Source: CAYWRO01 sp964460345 (GTDB lineage: Bacteria > Planctomycetota > Phycisphaerae > Phycisphaerales > UBA1924). From it: 42,779 nucleotides of DNA. The position numbers and the translations under genes are program-made. Within the stretch, counting starts at the first letter, position 1. Every line of letters begins with the position of its first letter. The notes under the pieces were generated by a model that was given only the letters and a program-made list of their open reading frames with translations, did no database searches and was not told the DNA's origin. Below, one piece after another: positions 1 through 7,931 of this stretch. The stretch spans positions 1 to 42,779 of the forward strand of contig CAYWRO010000027.1 in NCBI GenBank assembly GCA_964460345.1. The letters are read 5' to 3'.

Positions 1-372
1 CACCCCCCCACTCCCCCCTTTCTCCATGCGCACGCTCATGGGTACGCCGGGCACGGGCACGGGCACGCGGCGGCGCGCGGGCATGACCATGAGGGGGGCC
101 GCACGCACGATGCGGCGTGCGCGCACGCTGCCGGGCGCGCTGCGGATGAAGAGTCATCGCGCCAGCGCGAGCCCTCGCCGCCGCCGCACGAGGAGCATGA
201 CTGCCAGGTCTGCGCGCTGCTTGCCCTCGGCCGCACCGCGCTGCCGGTGACGCCCGCGCTGCGCCCGATCGCCCCCGAAGCGCCGCCCGTCGAGGCGTTC
301 ACGCCGCTCGAGGTGCGGCCGCGCTCCTTCACGCTCGCCGATGCGCCGGCGCGCGGGCCGCCCGCGCTGTAA
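1..372 (+). CDS. C-terminal part of a His-rich protein (runs in from the left edge)
   Basis: The frame is open from the first base to a TAA, giving 123 residues with no stop; the true start lies outside the window. From about residue 35 on, nearly every third codon position is G or C, as in the real genes here, which argues for coding. The N-terminal half is rich in His, Gly and Ala (alternating GHGHGH and a later HDHEGG). A further His/Glu stretch then leads into an EEHDCQVCALLALG motif and a Pro-rich tail. His clusters plus a CxxC motif suggest metal binding, and the layout recalls small DUF2946-like proteins. That family assignment is an inference from pattern only. It lies 87 nt upstream of a pseudopilin gene on the same strand. 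Confidence 0.55.
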   Translation, partial: HPPTPPFLHAHAHGYAGHGHGHAAARGHDHEGGRTHDAACAHAAGRAADEESSRQREPSPPPHEEHDCQVCALLALGRTALPVTPALRPIAPEAPPVEAFTPLEVRPRSFTLADAPARGPPAL

Positions 373-423
373 GCCTGCCCCAGCGCGGTCCGTTTCCAGC
401 TTTATCTTCACACCATCGATAAC

Positions 424-444
424 GCGGCGCGCCATGCGCGCCGC
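424..444 (+). promoter_or_regulatory. Hairpin just before the pseudopilin ribosome-binding site
   Basis: A perfect 9-bp stem (GCGGCGCGC / GCGCGCCGC) with the 3-nt loop CAT. It ends 2 nt before the GGGAG Shine-Dalgarno of the gene starting at 460. No T-tract follows, so it is not a canonical terminator. It could attenuate read-through from the upstream gene or shape the leader. Confidence 0.4.
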
Positions 445-459
445 CCGGGAGTTTGTCCC

Positions 460-1239
460 ATGCGCATCCGCTCGCTCTGCGTGCGAGGCCCGCGGTCGCC
501 GCGCGCCTTCACGCTCATCGAACTGCTCGTCGTCGTGGCGATCATCGCCGTTCTCATCAGCATCCTCCTGCCCGCACTCGCCGGCGCGCGCGTCGAGGCG
601 CGCCGCGCCGTCACGCTGACGCGCCTGCGCGACGTCGGCACGTCCACCTTCGCCTACGCCACCGACTTCCGCGACCACAACCCCCTGCTCGCCGACCACG
701 AGGAAAAGGCCTTCCTCGGCCTGGCCGTCCTCAGCGCCTACGCAGACCTGCCGCCGCAGATCCTGCTCAACCCCAACACCGCCGATGAACCGAGCCCCGG
801 CCTTGATTCGCTCGGCCTGCCGATCCTGGCGACGCTCAACGGCGAGCCGATCGGACCGGACACGGCGATCACGCCCGGAAGCATCGCGGCGGTGCGCTTC
901 TTCGCCTCCTTCGCCTACGACAACGACGCCAAGGTCCGCGACGACGGCCGCCTGCGCGTCTACCTCGGCGACCGCGCCGACTACGAGACCGGCGCAACGA
1001 TCAGCGGCGCGTGGGGGCCGGGCCGCGGCGGCTGCCTGCTGTGGACCGACCAGCACGCCGCCTTCCGACGCGAACGCTCACTGCCGGAGCAGGCAGACCC
1101 GAACGCCTACCGCCACAACGAGGCGGGCGGCGAAGGGGGCGATGAAGTCCGCGACGGCGTCGCCGTCACGCCCGCCACCCTCGACACCCACCTGCGCTTC
1201 TTCAGCGAAGAGGAAGACGATGAACTGCTGCCGGATTGA
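460..1239 (+). CDS. Type II secretion/type IV pilin-like pseudopilin with prepilin N-terminal signal
   Basis: 259 residues. The N terminus has a basic leader (residues 1-15) and then AFTLIELLVVVAIIAVLISI, the hydrophobic alpha-1 segment of pseudopilins with the conserved Glu at mature position 5. The residue before the cleavage point is Ala instead of the usual Gly. The C-terminal half contains CLLWTDQHAAF, resembling the 'WTDGH' part of the abundant planctomycete pseudopilin-like family (DUF1559 and relatives). The tail is acidic (SEEEDDELLPD). The start is supported by GGGAG 8 nt upstream. These proteins are thought to be processed by prepilin peptidase and sit in the inner membrane or a pilus-like assembly; the specific role here is unknown. 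Confidence 0.85.
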   Translation: MRIRSLCVRGPRSPRAFTLIELLVVVAIIAVLISILLPALAGARVEARRAVTLTRLRDVGTSTFAYATDFRDHNPLLADHEEKAFLGLAVLSAYADLPPQILLNPNTADEPSPGLDSLGLPILATLNGEPIGPDTAITPGSIAAVRFFASFAYDNDAKVRDDGRLRVYLGDRADYETGATISGAWGPGRGGCLLWTDQHAAFRRERSLPEQADPNAYRHNEAGGEGGDEVRDGVAVTPATLDTHLRFFSEEEDDELLPD

Positions 1240-1338
1240 ACCGCCGCGGCCCTGACCAGTGCGGCGGCCGCGGACCAGCGGCCCGGGTTGGAGCGGCGCG
1301 GGCCTCACGGGCGCTGGGGGCCGCGCCGCTCCATTCCC

Positions 1339-1344
1339 TAGAAT
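1339..1344 (+). promoter_or_regulatory. Candidate -10 box (TAGAAT) for the zinc protease-RimK operon
   Basis: TAGAAT in the gap after the pseudopilin gene. It would place the transcript start near 1351, leaving a leader of about 64 nt before the ATG at 1415. No clear -35 was seen. Confidence 0.4.
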
Positions 1345-1414
1345 GGGGTCGCGCTACGTCCATTCCCTCTTTCCCACCGCCACGCCCCACCCCGATTCGG
1401 CCTTCTTCCCGTCC

Positions 1415-1987
1415 ATGCCTGCACAGGAACAATCCGGCCTCACGTTGATCGGCTGGCGTGAGCGGGTGACGCTGCCGGAGTGGGGCATCGGCCCGCTGCG
1501 CGCGAAGATCGACACGGGGGCTCGCACGAGCGCGATTCATGTGGAGAATATCGAGTACCTCGACGACGCCGGAAGCGTCGTCGGCGAAACAGGCGCGGGA
1601 GCCGGCGCTGCAAGGCCGGTCCCGCCGGAAGCGCGGCGGGTGCGATTCGACGTCATGCTGCACCGAAGGAACGAAGACAGGCGGATGACGATCGAAGCGG
1701 AGCTGGTGCGGGCCGCCTCCGTGCGGCCGAGCCACGGCACGGCCCAGCAGCGCCCCGTCGTGCAGACGCTGCTGCGCCTGGGCGGGCTGGAACGGCGCAT
1801 CGAGCTGTCGCTCGTCTCGCGCCGGGGGATGCTCTGCCGCATGCTCTTGGGGCGGCGGGCCCTGGAAGGGCTGGCGATCGACCCGGGGGCCAAGTACGTG
1901 CTGACCGGCCGCCGGTCGCGCAACCGAGGCGGGGCAAAGGGGAATGCAGAGGCAGGGGGGGGCGTGAGGCGGAAGGACGTTCCATGA
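1415..1987 (+). CDS. RimK-associated retropepsin-like zinc protease (DUF785 / RimB family)
   Basis: 190 residues from ATG 1415. An upstream in-frame ATG at 1343 overlaps a likely -10 box and the intervening residues look non-conserved, so the shorter form is preferred. No good Shine-Dalgarno is visible. The conserved opening (IGWRERVTLPEWGIGPLRAKIDTGARTSAIH) carries the aspartic-protease-like DTGA motif, followed near the end by MLLGRRALEGL, typical of the family often named 'ATP-dependent zinc protease' and found beside RimK ligases. RimK adds glutamates to protein C termini and this partner is thought to trim them. The stop overlaps the next start (ATGA at 1984), implying translational coupling. 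Confidence 0.85.
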   Translation: MPAQEQSGLTLIGWRERVTLPEWGIGPLRAKIDTGARTSAIHVENIEYLDDAGSVVGETGAGAGAARPVPPEARRVRFDVMLHRRNEDRRMTIEAELVRAASVRPSHGTAQQRPVVQTLLRLGGLERRIELSLVSRRGMLCRMLLGRRALEGLAIDPGAKYVLTGRRSRNRGGAKGNAEAGGGVRRKDVP

Positions 1988-3446
1988 AGATCGGCATTCT
2001 CTCGCGCGCCCCGCGCTGCTACAGCACGCGCCGGCTCAAGGAAGCCGCCGCGGCCCGCGGCCACCGCACGGTCGTGCTCGACACGATCAAGTTCGCGATG
2101 ACGCTCGAGCACGAGAACCCGGACCTCTTCTACCGCGGCAAGCGCATCAGCCACTACGACGCCATCCTGCCGCGGATCGGGCCCTCGATCACGTACTTCG
2201 GCAGCGCCGTCGTGCGCCAGTTCGGCCAGATGGGCGTCTTCTGCGTCAACTCCTCCGTCGGCATCGCCAACTCGCGCGACAAGCTCCGCTCCCTGCAGAT
2301 GCTCTCACGCCACGACATCGGCATCCCCGCCACCAGCTTCGTCCGCGACCGCAGCGACGTCCTGCCCGCGATCGCCCGCGTCGGCGGCGCGCCGGTCATC
2401 ATCAAGCTGCTGGAAGGCACGCAGGGCGTCGGCGTCATCCTCGCCGACTCCCAGAAGGTCGCCGAGGCGATCATCGAGACGCTCCAGTCCGCCCGCCAGA
2501 ACGTGCTCATCCAGAAGTTTGTCGCCGAGAGCAAGGGACGCGACGTCCGCGCCTTCGTCGTCGGCGACCGCGTCGTCGCCGCCATGCGCCGCGTCGCCCA
2601 GGGGCAGGAGTTCCGCTCCAACGTCCACCGCGGCGGCCGCGCCGAGCCGATCACGCTCGACCCCGTCTACGCCCGCACCGCCGTCCGCGCCACGCAGGTC
2701 ATGGGCCTGCGCATCGCCGGCGTCGACATGCTCGAAAGCGCCGACGGCCCGCAGGTCATGGAGGTGAACTCCTCCCCGGGGCTGGAAGGGATCGAACGCG
2801 CGACGGGCAAGGACATCGCCGGCTCGATCATCGAGTACATCGAGCAGATGGTCCAGTTCCCCGACCTGGACATCCGCCAGCGCCTCAGCGTCTCGCACGG
2901 CTACGGCGTGGCCGAGATCCTCGTCCCGCCCGATTCCAGCCTCGCCGGCAAGACGATCGGCGCCTCCGGCCTGCGCGACCGCGACATCGTCGTCCTCACG
3001 ATCGAACGCGGCGGCAACACCATCCCCAACCCGCGCGAATCGCGCACCATCGAGGCAGGCGACCACCTGCTCTGCTTCGGCAACCTGGACGAGATCCGCG
3101 CCCTGCTCCCCGACCGCAAGCCGCGGCGGCGCAAGACCGCCAGGCGAAGCAAGGCGGGCAGATCNNNNNNNNNNNNNNNNNNNNNNNNNNNNNNNNNNNN
3201 NNNNNNNNNNNNNNNNNNNNNNNNNNNNNNNNNNNNNNNNNNNNNNNNNNNNNNNNNNNNNNNNCCGACCGCAAGCCGCGGCGGCGCAAGACCGCCAGGC
3301 GAAGCAAGGCGGGCAGATCGATGCCCAGCGCCCCGCGCGCCTCGCGCTCATCGGGCAAGCTGTCCCCAATGACGGGTTCACCCGGCGATGCGCCCGGCGC
3401 GAAGCCTTCATCCACGATGGGCAAGCCAATTCCCACGACGACCTGA
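1984..3446 (+). CDS. RimK-family alpha-L-glutamate ligase with C-terminal RCK_C (TrkA_C) domain, interrupted by an assembly gap
   Basis: ATP-grasp ligase. The N-terminal RimK region is about residues 1-95, ATP-grasp about 95-295 with the metal-binding VMEVNSSPG motif near 258-266, then an RCK_C/TrkA_C domain at about 305-376 (SLAGKTIGASGLRDRDIVVL ... EAGDHLLCFG) and a basic tail. RimK ligases add Glu residues to proteins such as ribosomal protein S6; RCK_C domains bind small ligands and usually sit on transport regulators, so the fusion suggests ligand control (inference). A 100-N gap lies in the tail. The 55 bases before it (3110-3164) recur right after it (3265-3319). Dropping the Ns and one copy joins 3164 to 3320 in frame and ends at TGA 3444-3446, giving 435 residues. 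The start has AAGGA 6 nt upstream. Confidence 0.85.
3165..3264. other. Assembly gap of 100 Ns flanked by an identical 55-nt duplication
   Basis: Exactly 100 Ns. The last 55 bases before the gap are repeated as the first 55 after it. This is the pattern left when two contigs that overlap by a de Bruijn k-mer are scaffolded without merging. The likely real sequence has no gap. Confidence 0.9.
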
Positions 3447-3467
3447 CCCGATCGACCGGGCGCCTCC

Positions 3468-3473
3468 TACGCT
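3468..3473 (+). promoter_or_regulatory. -10 box TACGCT of a putative leaderless mRNA
   Basis: The hexamer ends 6 nt before the ATG at 3480, so transcription should begin at or next to the start codon. No Shine-Dalgarno is present. Confidence 0.6.
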
Positions 3474-3479
3474 CTCGCC

Positions 3480-4184
3480 ATGAGACTGGCTCGCCTCTTC
3501 CTGCTCCCCGCATGTCTTGTCGCGGCACTCATCCTCAGCTCTTCGTGTCAGCCGAGTGTTGACGGCTCGCCTGAGCCGCGAGAGACCCGGGCCATTGGCG
3601 TGTGGCTGGGCGGGCTTGATTTTCACTTTGAACCCAGCACGGTCGAGGACACGACGGTCGTCGGGTTCATCCTGTCTGTGCAGGTCGATGATCCGGTGGA
3701 CGATCCATATGCGTGCCTTCAAGAAGGCCGGATCGTCTCCACGTTTCGCTCCGCACGAGAGGCCTGGGACGTCGCCGGGGCTGCGATCCCGAGTGGGTGG
3801 TACAGGGCCGAATACTCGGCAGCGGGGTGGCGCTTCGTGTCTGCGCAGCCGCCTCGCGAGGACATCCTTCCCCATAAGCCGGAAGGTGCTCCTGAGATTT
3901 TTTCTGACATCGGGCCGCCGGATGCCGGGCTCAAGAGCGGTTGCCAGGTCACTGTGTTTCCGGAGCCTTTGCAATCTCGCGGCGTCGGCATCGCATGGTG
4001 GTATCCGAAAGCGCGAGCCCTCCGATCATTCGCACCGCTTGATCGGACGCTGTCGTTCTTCACATCATGGTCTGATCTTGAGGCCCGGCTTGATGGCGCT
4101 GAACCCGAGGCCCTCTGGGTCTATCAGGGTGGTAGGTTGGAGCGGACCGAATGGGCCACACATGCGGCACTCAAGCCCCGATAG
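3480..4184 (+). CDS. Putative secreted lipoprotein, unknown function
   Basis: 234 residues, no family recognised. The N terminus is a lipoprotein signal: MRLAR, a hydrophobic core, then LSSSC, with Cys at about residue 23 as the lipidation site. The rest is soluble, without membrane segments or repeats, with several Trp-rich patches (GVWLGGLDFHFE, GIAWWYP). Codon choice is less extreme in G/C than in the neighbours, which could mean more recent acquisition or low expression. It is likely transcribed alone from the TACGCT box just before its ATG, which overlaps the last codons of the RimK-like gene region. It converges on the ugd gene. Confidence 0.7.
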   Translation: MRLARLFLLPACLVAALILSSSCQPSVDGSPEPRETRAIGVWLGGLDFHFEPSTVEDTTVVGFILSVQVDDPVDDPYACLQEGRIVSTFRSAREAWDVAGAAIPSGWYRAEYSAAGWRFVSAQPPREDILPHKPEGAPEIFSDIGPPDAGLKSGCQVTVFPEPLQSRGVGIAWWYPKARALRSFAPLDRTLSFFTSWSDLEARLDGAEPEALWVYQGGRLERTEWATHAALKPR

Positions 4185-4220
4185 GCAACCCCACCGTGCG
4201 GCAGTGCCCGAGCGGCTGCA

Positions 4221-5570
4221 TCAGACCGGCCGGATCGGCGCCCGGCCCACGGAGTAGTACGTGAACCCGAGCTCACCCATCTGTTGACGGCGATACAGGT
4301 TTCGCCCGTCGAAGATGACGCAGTTGGCCATCAGCTTGCACATGCGCTTGAAGTCCGGGCTCTTGAACTCGTCCCAGTCGGTCGAGATGACCAGCGCGTG
4401 CGCGCCGTCGAGGGCCTCGTACATGTCGTCGGTGATCGTCACCGCCGGGCCGTTGATCTCGCGGCGGGCGTTGTCATTGGCGACGGGGTCATAGCCGACG
4501 ACCGTCGCGCCGTAGCCGACGGCCTTGCGCATCAGCGTGAGGGCGGGCGCTTCGCGGATGTCGTCCGTCCGCGGCTTGAAGGCGATCCCCCAGAAGGCGA
4601 TCCGCTTGCCCTGGAGCCCCGCCTCGCCGCCGAAGTGGCCGGTGATCTTCTTGAAGAAGACGTCGCGCTGCCGCTGGTTCACCTCGTGCACCGCGCGATT
4701 GAGCGTCGGCGGCACGCCCGCCTTCTCCCCCATCATCACGCACGCCAACGTGTCCTTCGGGAAGCACGAACCGCCGTAGCCGAGCCCCGGGTGAAGAAAC
4801 TGGTACCCGATGCGCTTGTCGGAGCACATGCCCTCCCGCACGCTCGTGACGCTCGCGCCGTACGCCTCGCACAGGTTGGCGATCTCGTTGATGAACGAGA
4901 TTTTGCAGGCGAGCATGGCGTTGGACGCGTACTTGACCATCTCGCTGGAGAGGATGTCCATTACGAAGATCGGGTGGCCGTTGCGCACGAAGGGGTCGTA
5001 CAGGTCGCGCATCTGCTCGCCGACGCGGTCGTTCTCAACGCCCACCACGACGCGGTCTGGCTTGTTGAAGTCCTCGATCGCCGCGCCTTCCTTGAGGAAC
5101 TCCGGGTTGTTGGCGACCTCGAAGGGAATGTCCGGCCCGATGCGCGACCGGATGCGCTCCTTGACCATCAGCGTCGTCCCGACCGGCACCGTGCTCTTGA
5201 CGACGATCGTCTTCGGCTTCTGATTCGGCCCGAGCGTCTTGAGCACATCGGCGATGTCGTCCGCCGCGGCCTGGATGTACTTCAGGTCCGAGTGCCCGCG
5301 TTCATCCGACGGCGTGCCGACGCAGATGAAGATCACGTCGGCGTTCTCGTGCGCCTGCTTCGGGCTCGTGGTGAACAGCAGACGCCCCGCATCGATGTTG
5401 CGCTTCATCAACTCGGTGAGCCCGGGCTCGTAAATCGGGCAGCCGCCGTCCTTGAGCACCTGGATCTTGCGCTCATCGACGTCGAGGCAGGTCACCTCGT
5501 TACCGGTATTCGAAAGACAGACGCCCGTGACAAGCCCGACGTAACCCGTTCCCACCATGCTCAAACGCAT
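4221..5570 (-). CDS. ugd: UDP-glucose 6-dehydrogenase / UDP-sugar dehydrogenase
   Basis: 449 residues, the normal length for the UDP-glucose/GDP-mannose dehydrogenase family. The N-terminal Rossmann motif GTGYVGLVTG is at residues 7-16. The central dimerisation/substrate domain includes NPEFLKEGAAIEDF near 155-168. The catalytic Cys is in GYGGSCFPKD (Cys269). The C-terminal UDP-binding domain contains GIAFKPRTDDIREAPAL. It oxidises UDP-glucose to UDP-glucuronate with two NAD+, feeding exopolysaccharide or envelope glycan synthesis. The start is supported by AGGAG 8 nt upstream. A TATAGT box on the minus strand (5663-5658) would give a leader of about 80 nt containing a small perfect hairpin. 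Substrate could also be another UDP-hexose. Confidence 0.95.
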   Translation of the reverse strand: MRLSMVGTGYVGLVTGVCLSNTGNEVTCLDVDERKIQVLKDGGCPIYEPGLTELMKRNIDAGRLLFTTSPKQAHENADVIFICVGTPSDERGHSDLKYIQAAADDIADVLKTLGPNQKPKTIVVKSTVPVGTTLMVKERIRSRIGPDIPFEVANNPEFLKEGAAIEDFNKPDRVVVGVENDRVGEQMRDLYDPFVRNGHPIFVMDILSSEMVKYASNAMLACKISFINEIANLCEAYGASVTSVREGMCSDKRIGYQFLHPGLGYGGSCFPKDTLACVMMGEKAGVPPTLNRAVHEVNQRQRDVFFKKITGHFGGEAGLQGKRIAFWGIAFKPRTDDIREAPALTLMRKAVGYGATVVGYDPVANDNARREINGPAVTITDDMYEALDGAHALVISTDWDEFKSPDFKRMCKLMANCVIFDGRNLYRRQQMGELGFTYYSVGRAPIRPV

Positions 5571-5626
5571 CGATCACACTCCTGCCCCGCTCATCTCCCG
5601 TTCCCGTTAACGCCGCGTCGACCCCG

Positions 5627-5642
5627 GCCGGCTCGGGCCGGC
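5627..5642 (-). promoter_or_regulatory. Leader hairpin of ugd, with TATAGT -10 box just upstream
   Basis: A perfect 6-bp stem GCCGGC/GCCGGC with a 4-nt loop lies between the candidate -10 (TATAGT, minus strand 5663-5658) and the ugd start. No known riboswitch fold was recognised. Confidence 0.3.
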
Positions 5643-5774
5643 GGGGGCGGGACGGCGACTATAGGGGCATTTTGACGCCTCCTGCCACGCAGGCCGCCCC
5701 TGAAGCAAGGTTGGGAGCAGGTGCTACCCGGGAAAGTCCGAAGCGGTCCCCCGGATTGATGCGTCCCGAGAGTG

Positions 5775-7064
5775 TTATGGGCGGATCCGGACCGTGCTCA
5801 CGTTCTCCGTCAGCATCTCCCAGACCGTCGCGATGTCGTCCGCGGCCATCCGGACGCACCCCATCGACATGTCGCGGCCGATCGAGTCCGGCTCCGTCGT
5901 GCCGTGGAGGCCGTAGCCGTGGTGCCCGGCGCTGTCGGCGTCCACGCCCTGCAAGCCCAGCCAGTGCTCCCCGATGGGGTTGTTGGGGTCGTTGCGGTCG
6001 TAGAACTCGCCCGTCCGCGGGTTCCGCCACGCCGGGTTGAACTCCTTGTTCTTGATCGTGAAGTTCCCCAGCGGCGTGCCATTGCCTTCCCCGAGCCCGA
6101 CATTGAAGGAGCGGATGTAGAGCCACCCCTCCTCAGCCCCGTCCGCATTGCCCGTCGATCCCGGCGAGGGGGGGTCCCCGGCGTAGATGTCGATCCGATA
6201 GTCGCTCTTGTCGACGACGGCGTGGAACGGCCCGCGGATGAGCTTCAACGGCTGGTTGAGCTGGAGCGAGTTGGCGTCCTTCAGCCCGTTGATGCGCACG
6301 AGGAAATGGAAGTGGATCGCCAGCCCCTGCCTGGGCACGATCCTCGAGAGCGAGTCCCCCGACTGCACACGGTACTTCTCCGCCAGGGGATCTCCCTCGT
6401 AGACGGTCGGCGAAAACACCAGCGTCTGGTTGATCTCCGTCAGCAGCGCCCGCGCCAGGGCCTTCTGCGAAGGCGTCGCCTCCCGGTGCAGCAGCGCCGC
6501 GTTGAGGACCTGCCGCGCCTGCACAAGCTTGCCCGCCTGCTGGTCCTGACGGCCGCGCTGCAGGAACGTGTCCACAACGCCAAGCGGCCGGTCGGCAGGT
6601 CTCTCCGGAGTCTTCTCGATCTCCGGCGACGGCGCGGGCGGCGTCGGAGTCGTCTGCGGAGCGGTTTGGGGCGGTGTCACGGTTGGAGGCGGCGGAGAGG
6701 CGGACTGGGTCGCGGACTGCGACGGCCCGCGGGTCGCCGGCGCCGCGGCGGCGTCGCGCCGGTCGGCGGCCTGCCCCATGAGAATCTCGGTCGGTTGCGG
6801 CCCGCGCGGCGGGTTGGCAGCGCTGGTTTCCGGGAACGCCGCCTCTGCGGCGGGCTCCTCCATCCGGTCCGGCTCGTCCGCGGCGGCCGCCCTGGGCCCT
6901 CCCCCAATCCGGGTGACCACCCAGTACCCGCCCCCCAGCACGAGCGCGGCGAGGATCACGCCCCCCACGATCCGGCCGTTCCGCTGCTTCTTGCGGCGGC
7001 GGAACCGGGACGAGGTCGAGGACCGGCTTGAACGGAAGCGGACGCGCTGCGATGCGAGTGTCAT
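5775..7064 (-). CDS. Membrane-anchored L,D-transpeptidase (YkuD) with LysM domain
   Basis: 429 residues. A strongly basic cytoplasmic N terminus (to residue 30) is followed by one membrane segment (about 31-50), then a long Pro/Ala/Thr-rich linker (60-160), a helical region, a LysM-like domain (about 229-277, EKYRVQSGDSLSRIV), and a C-terminal YkuD domain. The catalytic motif reads HGT (His387) ... SMGCVRM (Cys403). Such enzymes cross-link peptidoglycan or attach proteins to it in the periplasm, so this is relevant to the debate on planctomycete cell walls. The start has GGGGAG 5 nt upstream. A promoter TTGACC-17 nt-GATCCT lies upstream at 7116-7088. Confidence 0.9.
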   Translation of the reverse strand: MTLASQRVRFRSSRSSTSSRFRRRKKQRNGRIVGGVILAALVLGGGYWVVTRIGGGPRAAAADEPDRMEEPAAEAAFPETSAANPPRGPQPTEILMGQAADRRDAAAAPATRGPSQSATQSASPPPPTVTPPQTAPQTTPTPPAPSPEIEKTPERPADRPLGVVDTFLQRGRQDQQAGKLVQARQVLNAALLHREATPSQKALARALLTEINQTLVFSPTVYEGDPLAEKYRVQSGDSLSRIVPRQGLAIHFHFLVRINGLKDANSLQLNQPLKLIRGPFHAVVDKSDYRIDIYAGDPPSPGSTGNADGAEEGWLYIRSFNVGLGEGNGTPLGNFTIKNKEFNPAWRNPRTGEFYDRNDPNNPIGEHWLGLQGVDADSAGHHGYGLHGTTEPDSIGRDMSMGCVRMAADDIATVWEMLTENVSTVRIRP

Positions 7065-7087
7065 GGATCTCCCCGTTTCTGGTGGTC

Positions 7088-7116
7088 AGGATCCGTGGGG
7101 CGGGTCTCTCGGTCAA
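7088..7116 (-). promoter_or_regulatory. Sigma-70-like promoter of the L,D-transpeptidase gene
   Basis: On the minus strand TTGACC (7116-7111), a 17-nt spacer, then GATCCT (7093-7088). The start site would give a leader of about 20 nt that includes the Shine-Dalgarno. Confidence 0.4.
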
Positions 7117-7161
7117 CGTGGCCAAGCGCGGCTCCCCCGTGCAGGGGAAAAGCAAGGCGAG

Positions 7162-7794
7162 TTATCGGCCGCGGGACGATGGTAGGAAGACCTCCGCGTC
7201 GGTCACCACGACATGCATCGGCACATCGTGCGGAGCGATCGGCAGAGAATTGACCATCTGCTCGGCCAGCGCCAGGCCGACAAAGACCGGACGCCGCGGC
7301 CCCGAAGCCGAGGTCCCGAGAGCGGCAAGAAAGCGGTCATAGAACCCGACGCCGTGGCCGAGGCGATGCCCCGCGCGATCAAAGGCGAGCCCCGGGACGA
7401 CGATGAGATCCAGCTCCGCCGCGGGAAAGTCGGGCAGGTCCGGCCGGGGCTCCATGACACTGTGGCGTCCGGTGACCAGGTCGGCCTCGTAGTTCTCGAC
7501 GACAGCCGGAGTGAGGCGGCGGGCGGCCCAGTCGACGCGCGGCAAGGTGACGGTGATGCCGCGGCGCCAGGCCTCGCGGGCGATCGGAAGCGTCTCGATC
7601 TCGCAGCTTCCATCCGCGCGCCGCAGCGGCGCGAAGAGAAGCACGGCTCGGACGCGGTCGAGATAACCGGCGCCAATGAGCGCCTCGGCGGCGCGGCGGG
7701 AGCGCCGCTCAAGGTCGGCGGCGTCGACTTCGGCGAGCAGGGCACGCATGTGGCGGCGGAGGGCGGCGCGCTCTGTTGGATCCGGCTCGGGCAT
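7162..7794 (-). CDS. 5-formyltetrahydrofolate cyclo-ligase
   Basis: 210 residues. It converts 5-formyl-THF to 5,10-methenyl-THF using ATP in folate one-carbon metabolism. The characteristic features are a basic N-terminal region (RRHMRALLAEV), a central substrate region, and the ATP-binding loop GHRLGHGVGFYDRFLA near residues 155-170. No Shine-Dalgarno is visible. AACGAT ends 5 nt before the ATG and may be a degenerate version of the leaderless -10 box used elsewhere here. It is divergent from the GH57 gene with a 137-nt gap holding nothing else recognised. Confidence 0.93.
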   Translation of the reverse strand: MPEPDPTERAALRRHMRALLAEVDAADLERRSRRAAEALIGAGYLDRVRAVLLFAPLRRADGSCEIETLPIAREAWRRGITVTLPRVDWAARRLTPAVVENYEADLVTGRHSVMEPRPDLPDFPAAELDLIVVPGLAFDRAGHRLGHGVGFYDRFLAALGTSASGPRRPVFVGLALAEQMVNSLPIAPHDVPMHVVVTDAEVFLPSSRGR

Positions 7795-7920
7795 GGGGGA
7801 TCGTTGGCGCGATTGAGCGTCAGAGCAGTGAGGCGCCGGCGGGAGGAGGTCGGCGCCGGGGTTTCAGCAGGACAGGCGAGCGCCGGTGCCACGGGGAGAC
7901 ACAGGCGGCGTGCGCCACGG

Positions 7921-7926
7921 TATGAT
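7921..7926 (+). promoter_or_regulatory. -10 box TATGAT of a putative leaderless mRNA
   Basis: The hexamer ends 5 nt before the GTG at 7932. No Shine-Dalgarno is present. Confidence 0.6.
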
Positions 7927-7931
7927 CCGGC

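Noticed and set aside
154..1056. Long open frames opposite the pseudopilin, RimK, antiporter, ligase and helicase genes (for example 154-1056, 2305-3528 and 16907-18799 on the minus strand).
   Set aside because: They are antisense shadows of G/C-rich codons. The sense strands carry conserved motifs and these do not.
2996..3528. ORFs that run through the Ns.
   Set aside because: Their continuity depends on unknown bases and on the duplicated 55 nt. Only the RimK-like frame remains meaningful after collapsing the gap.
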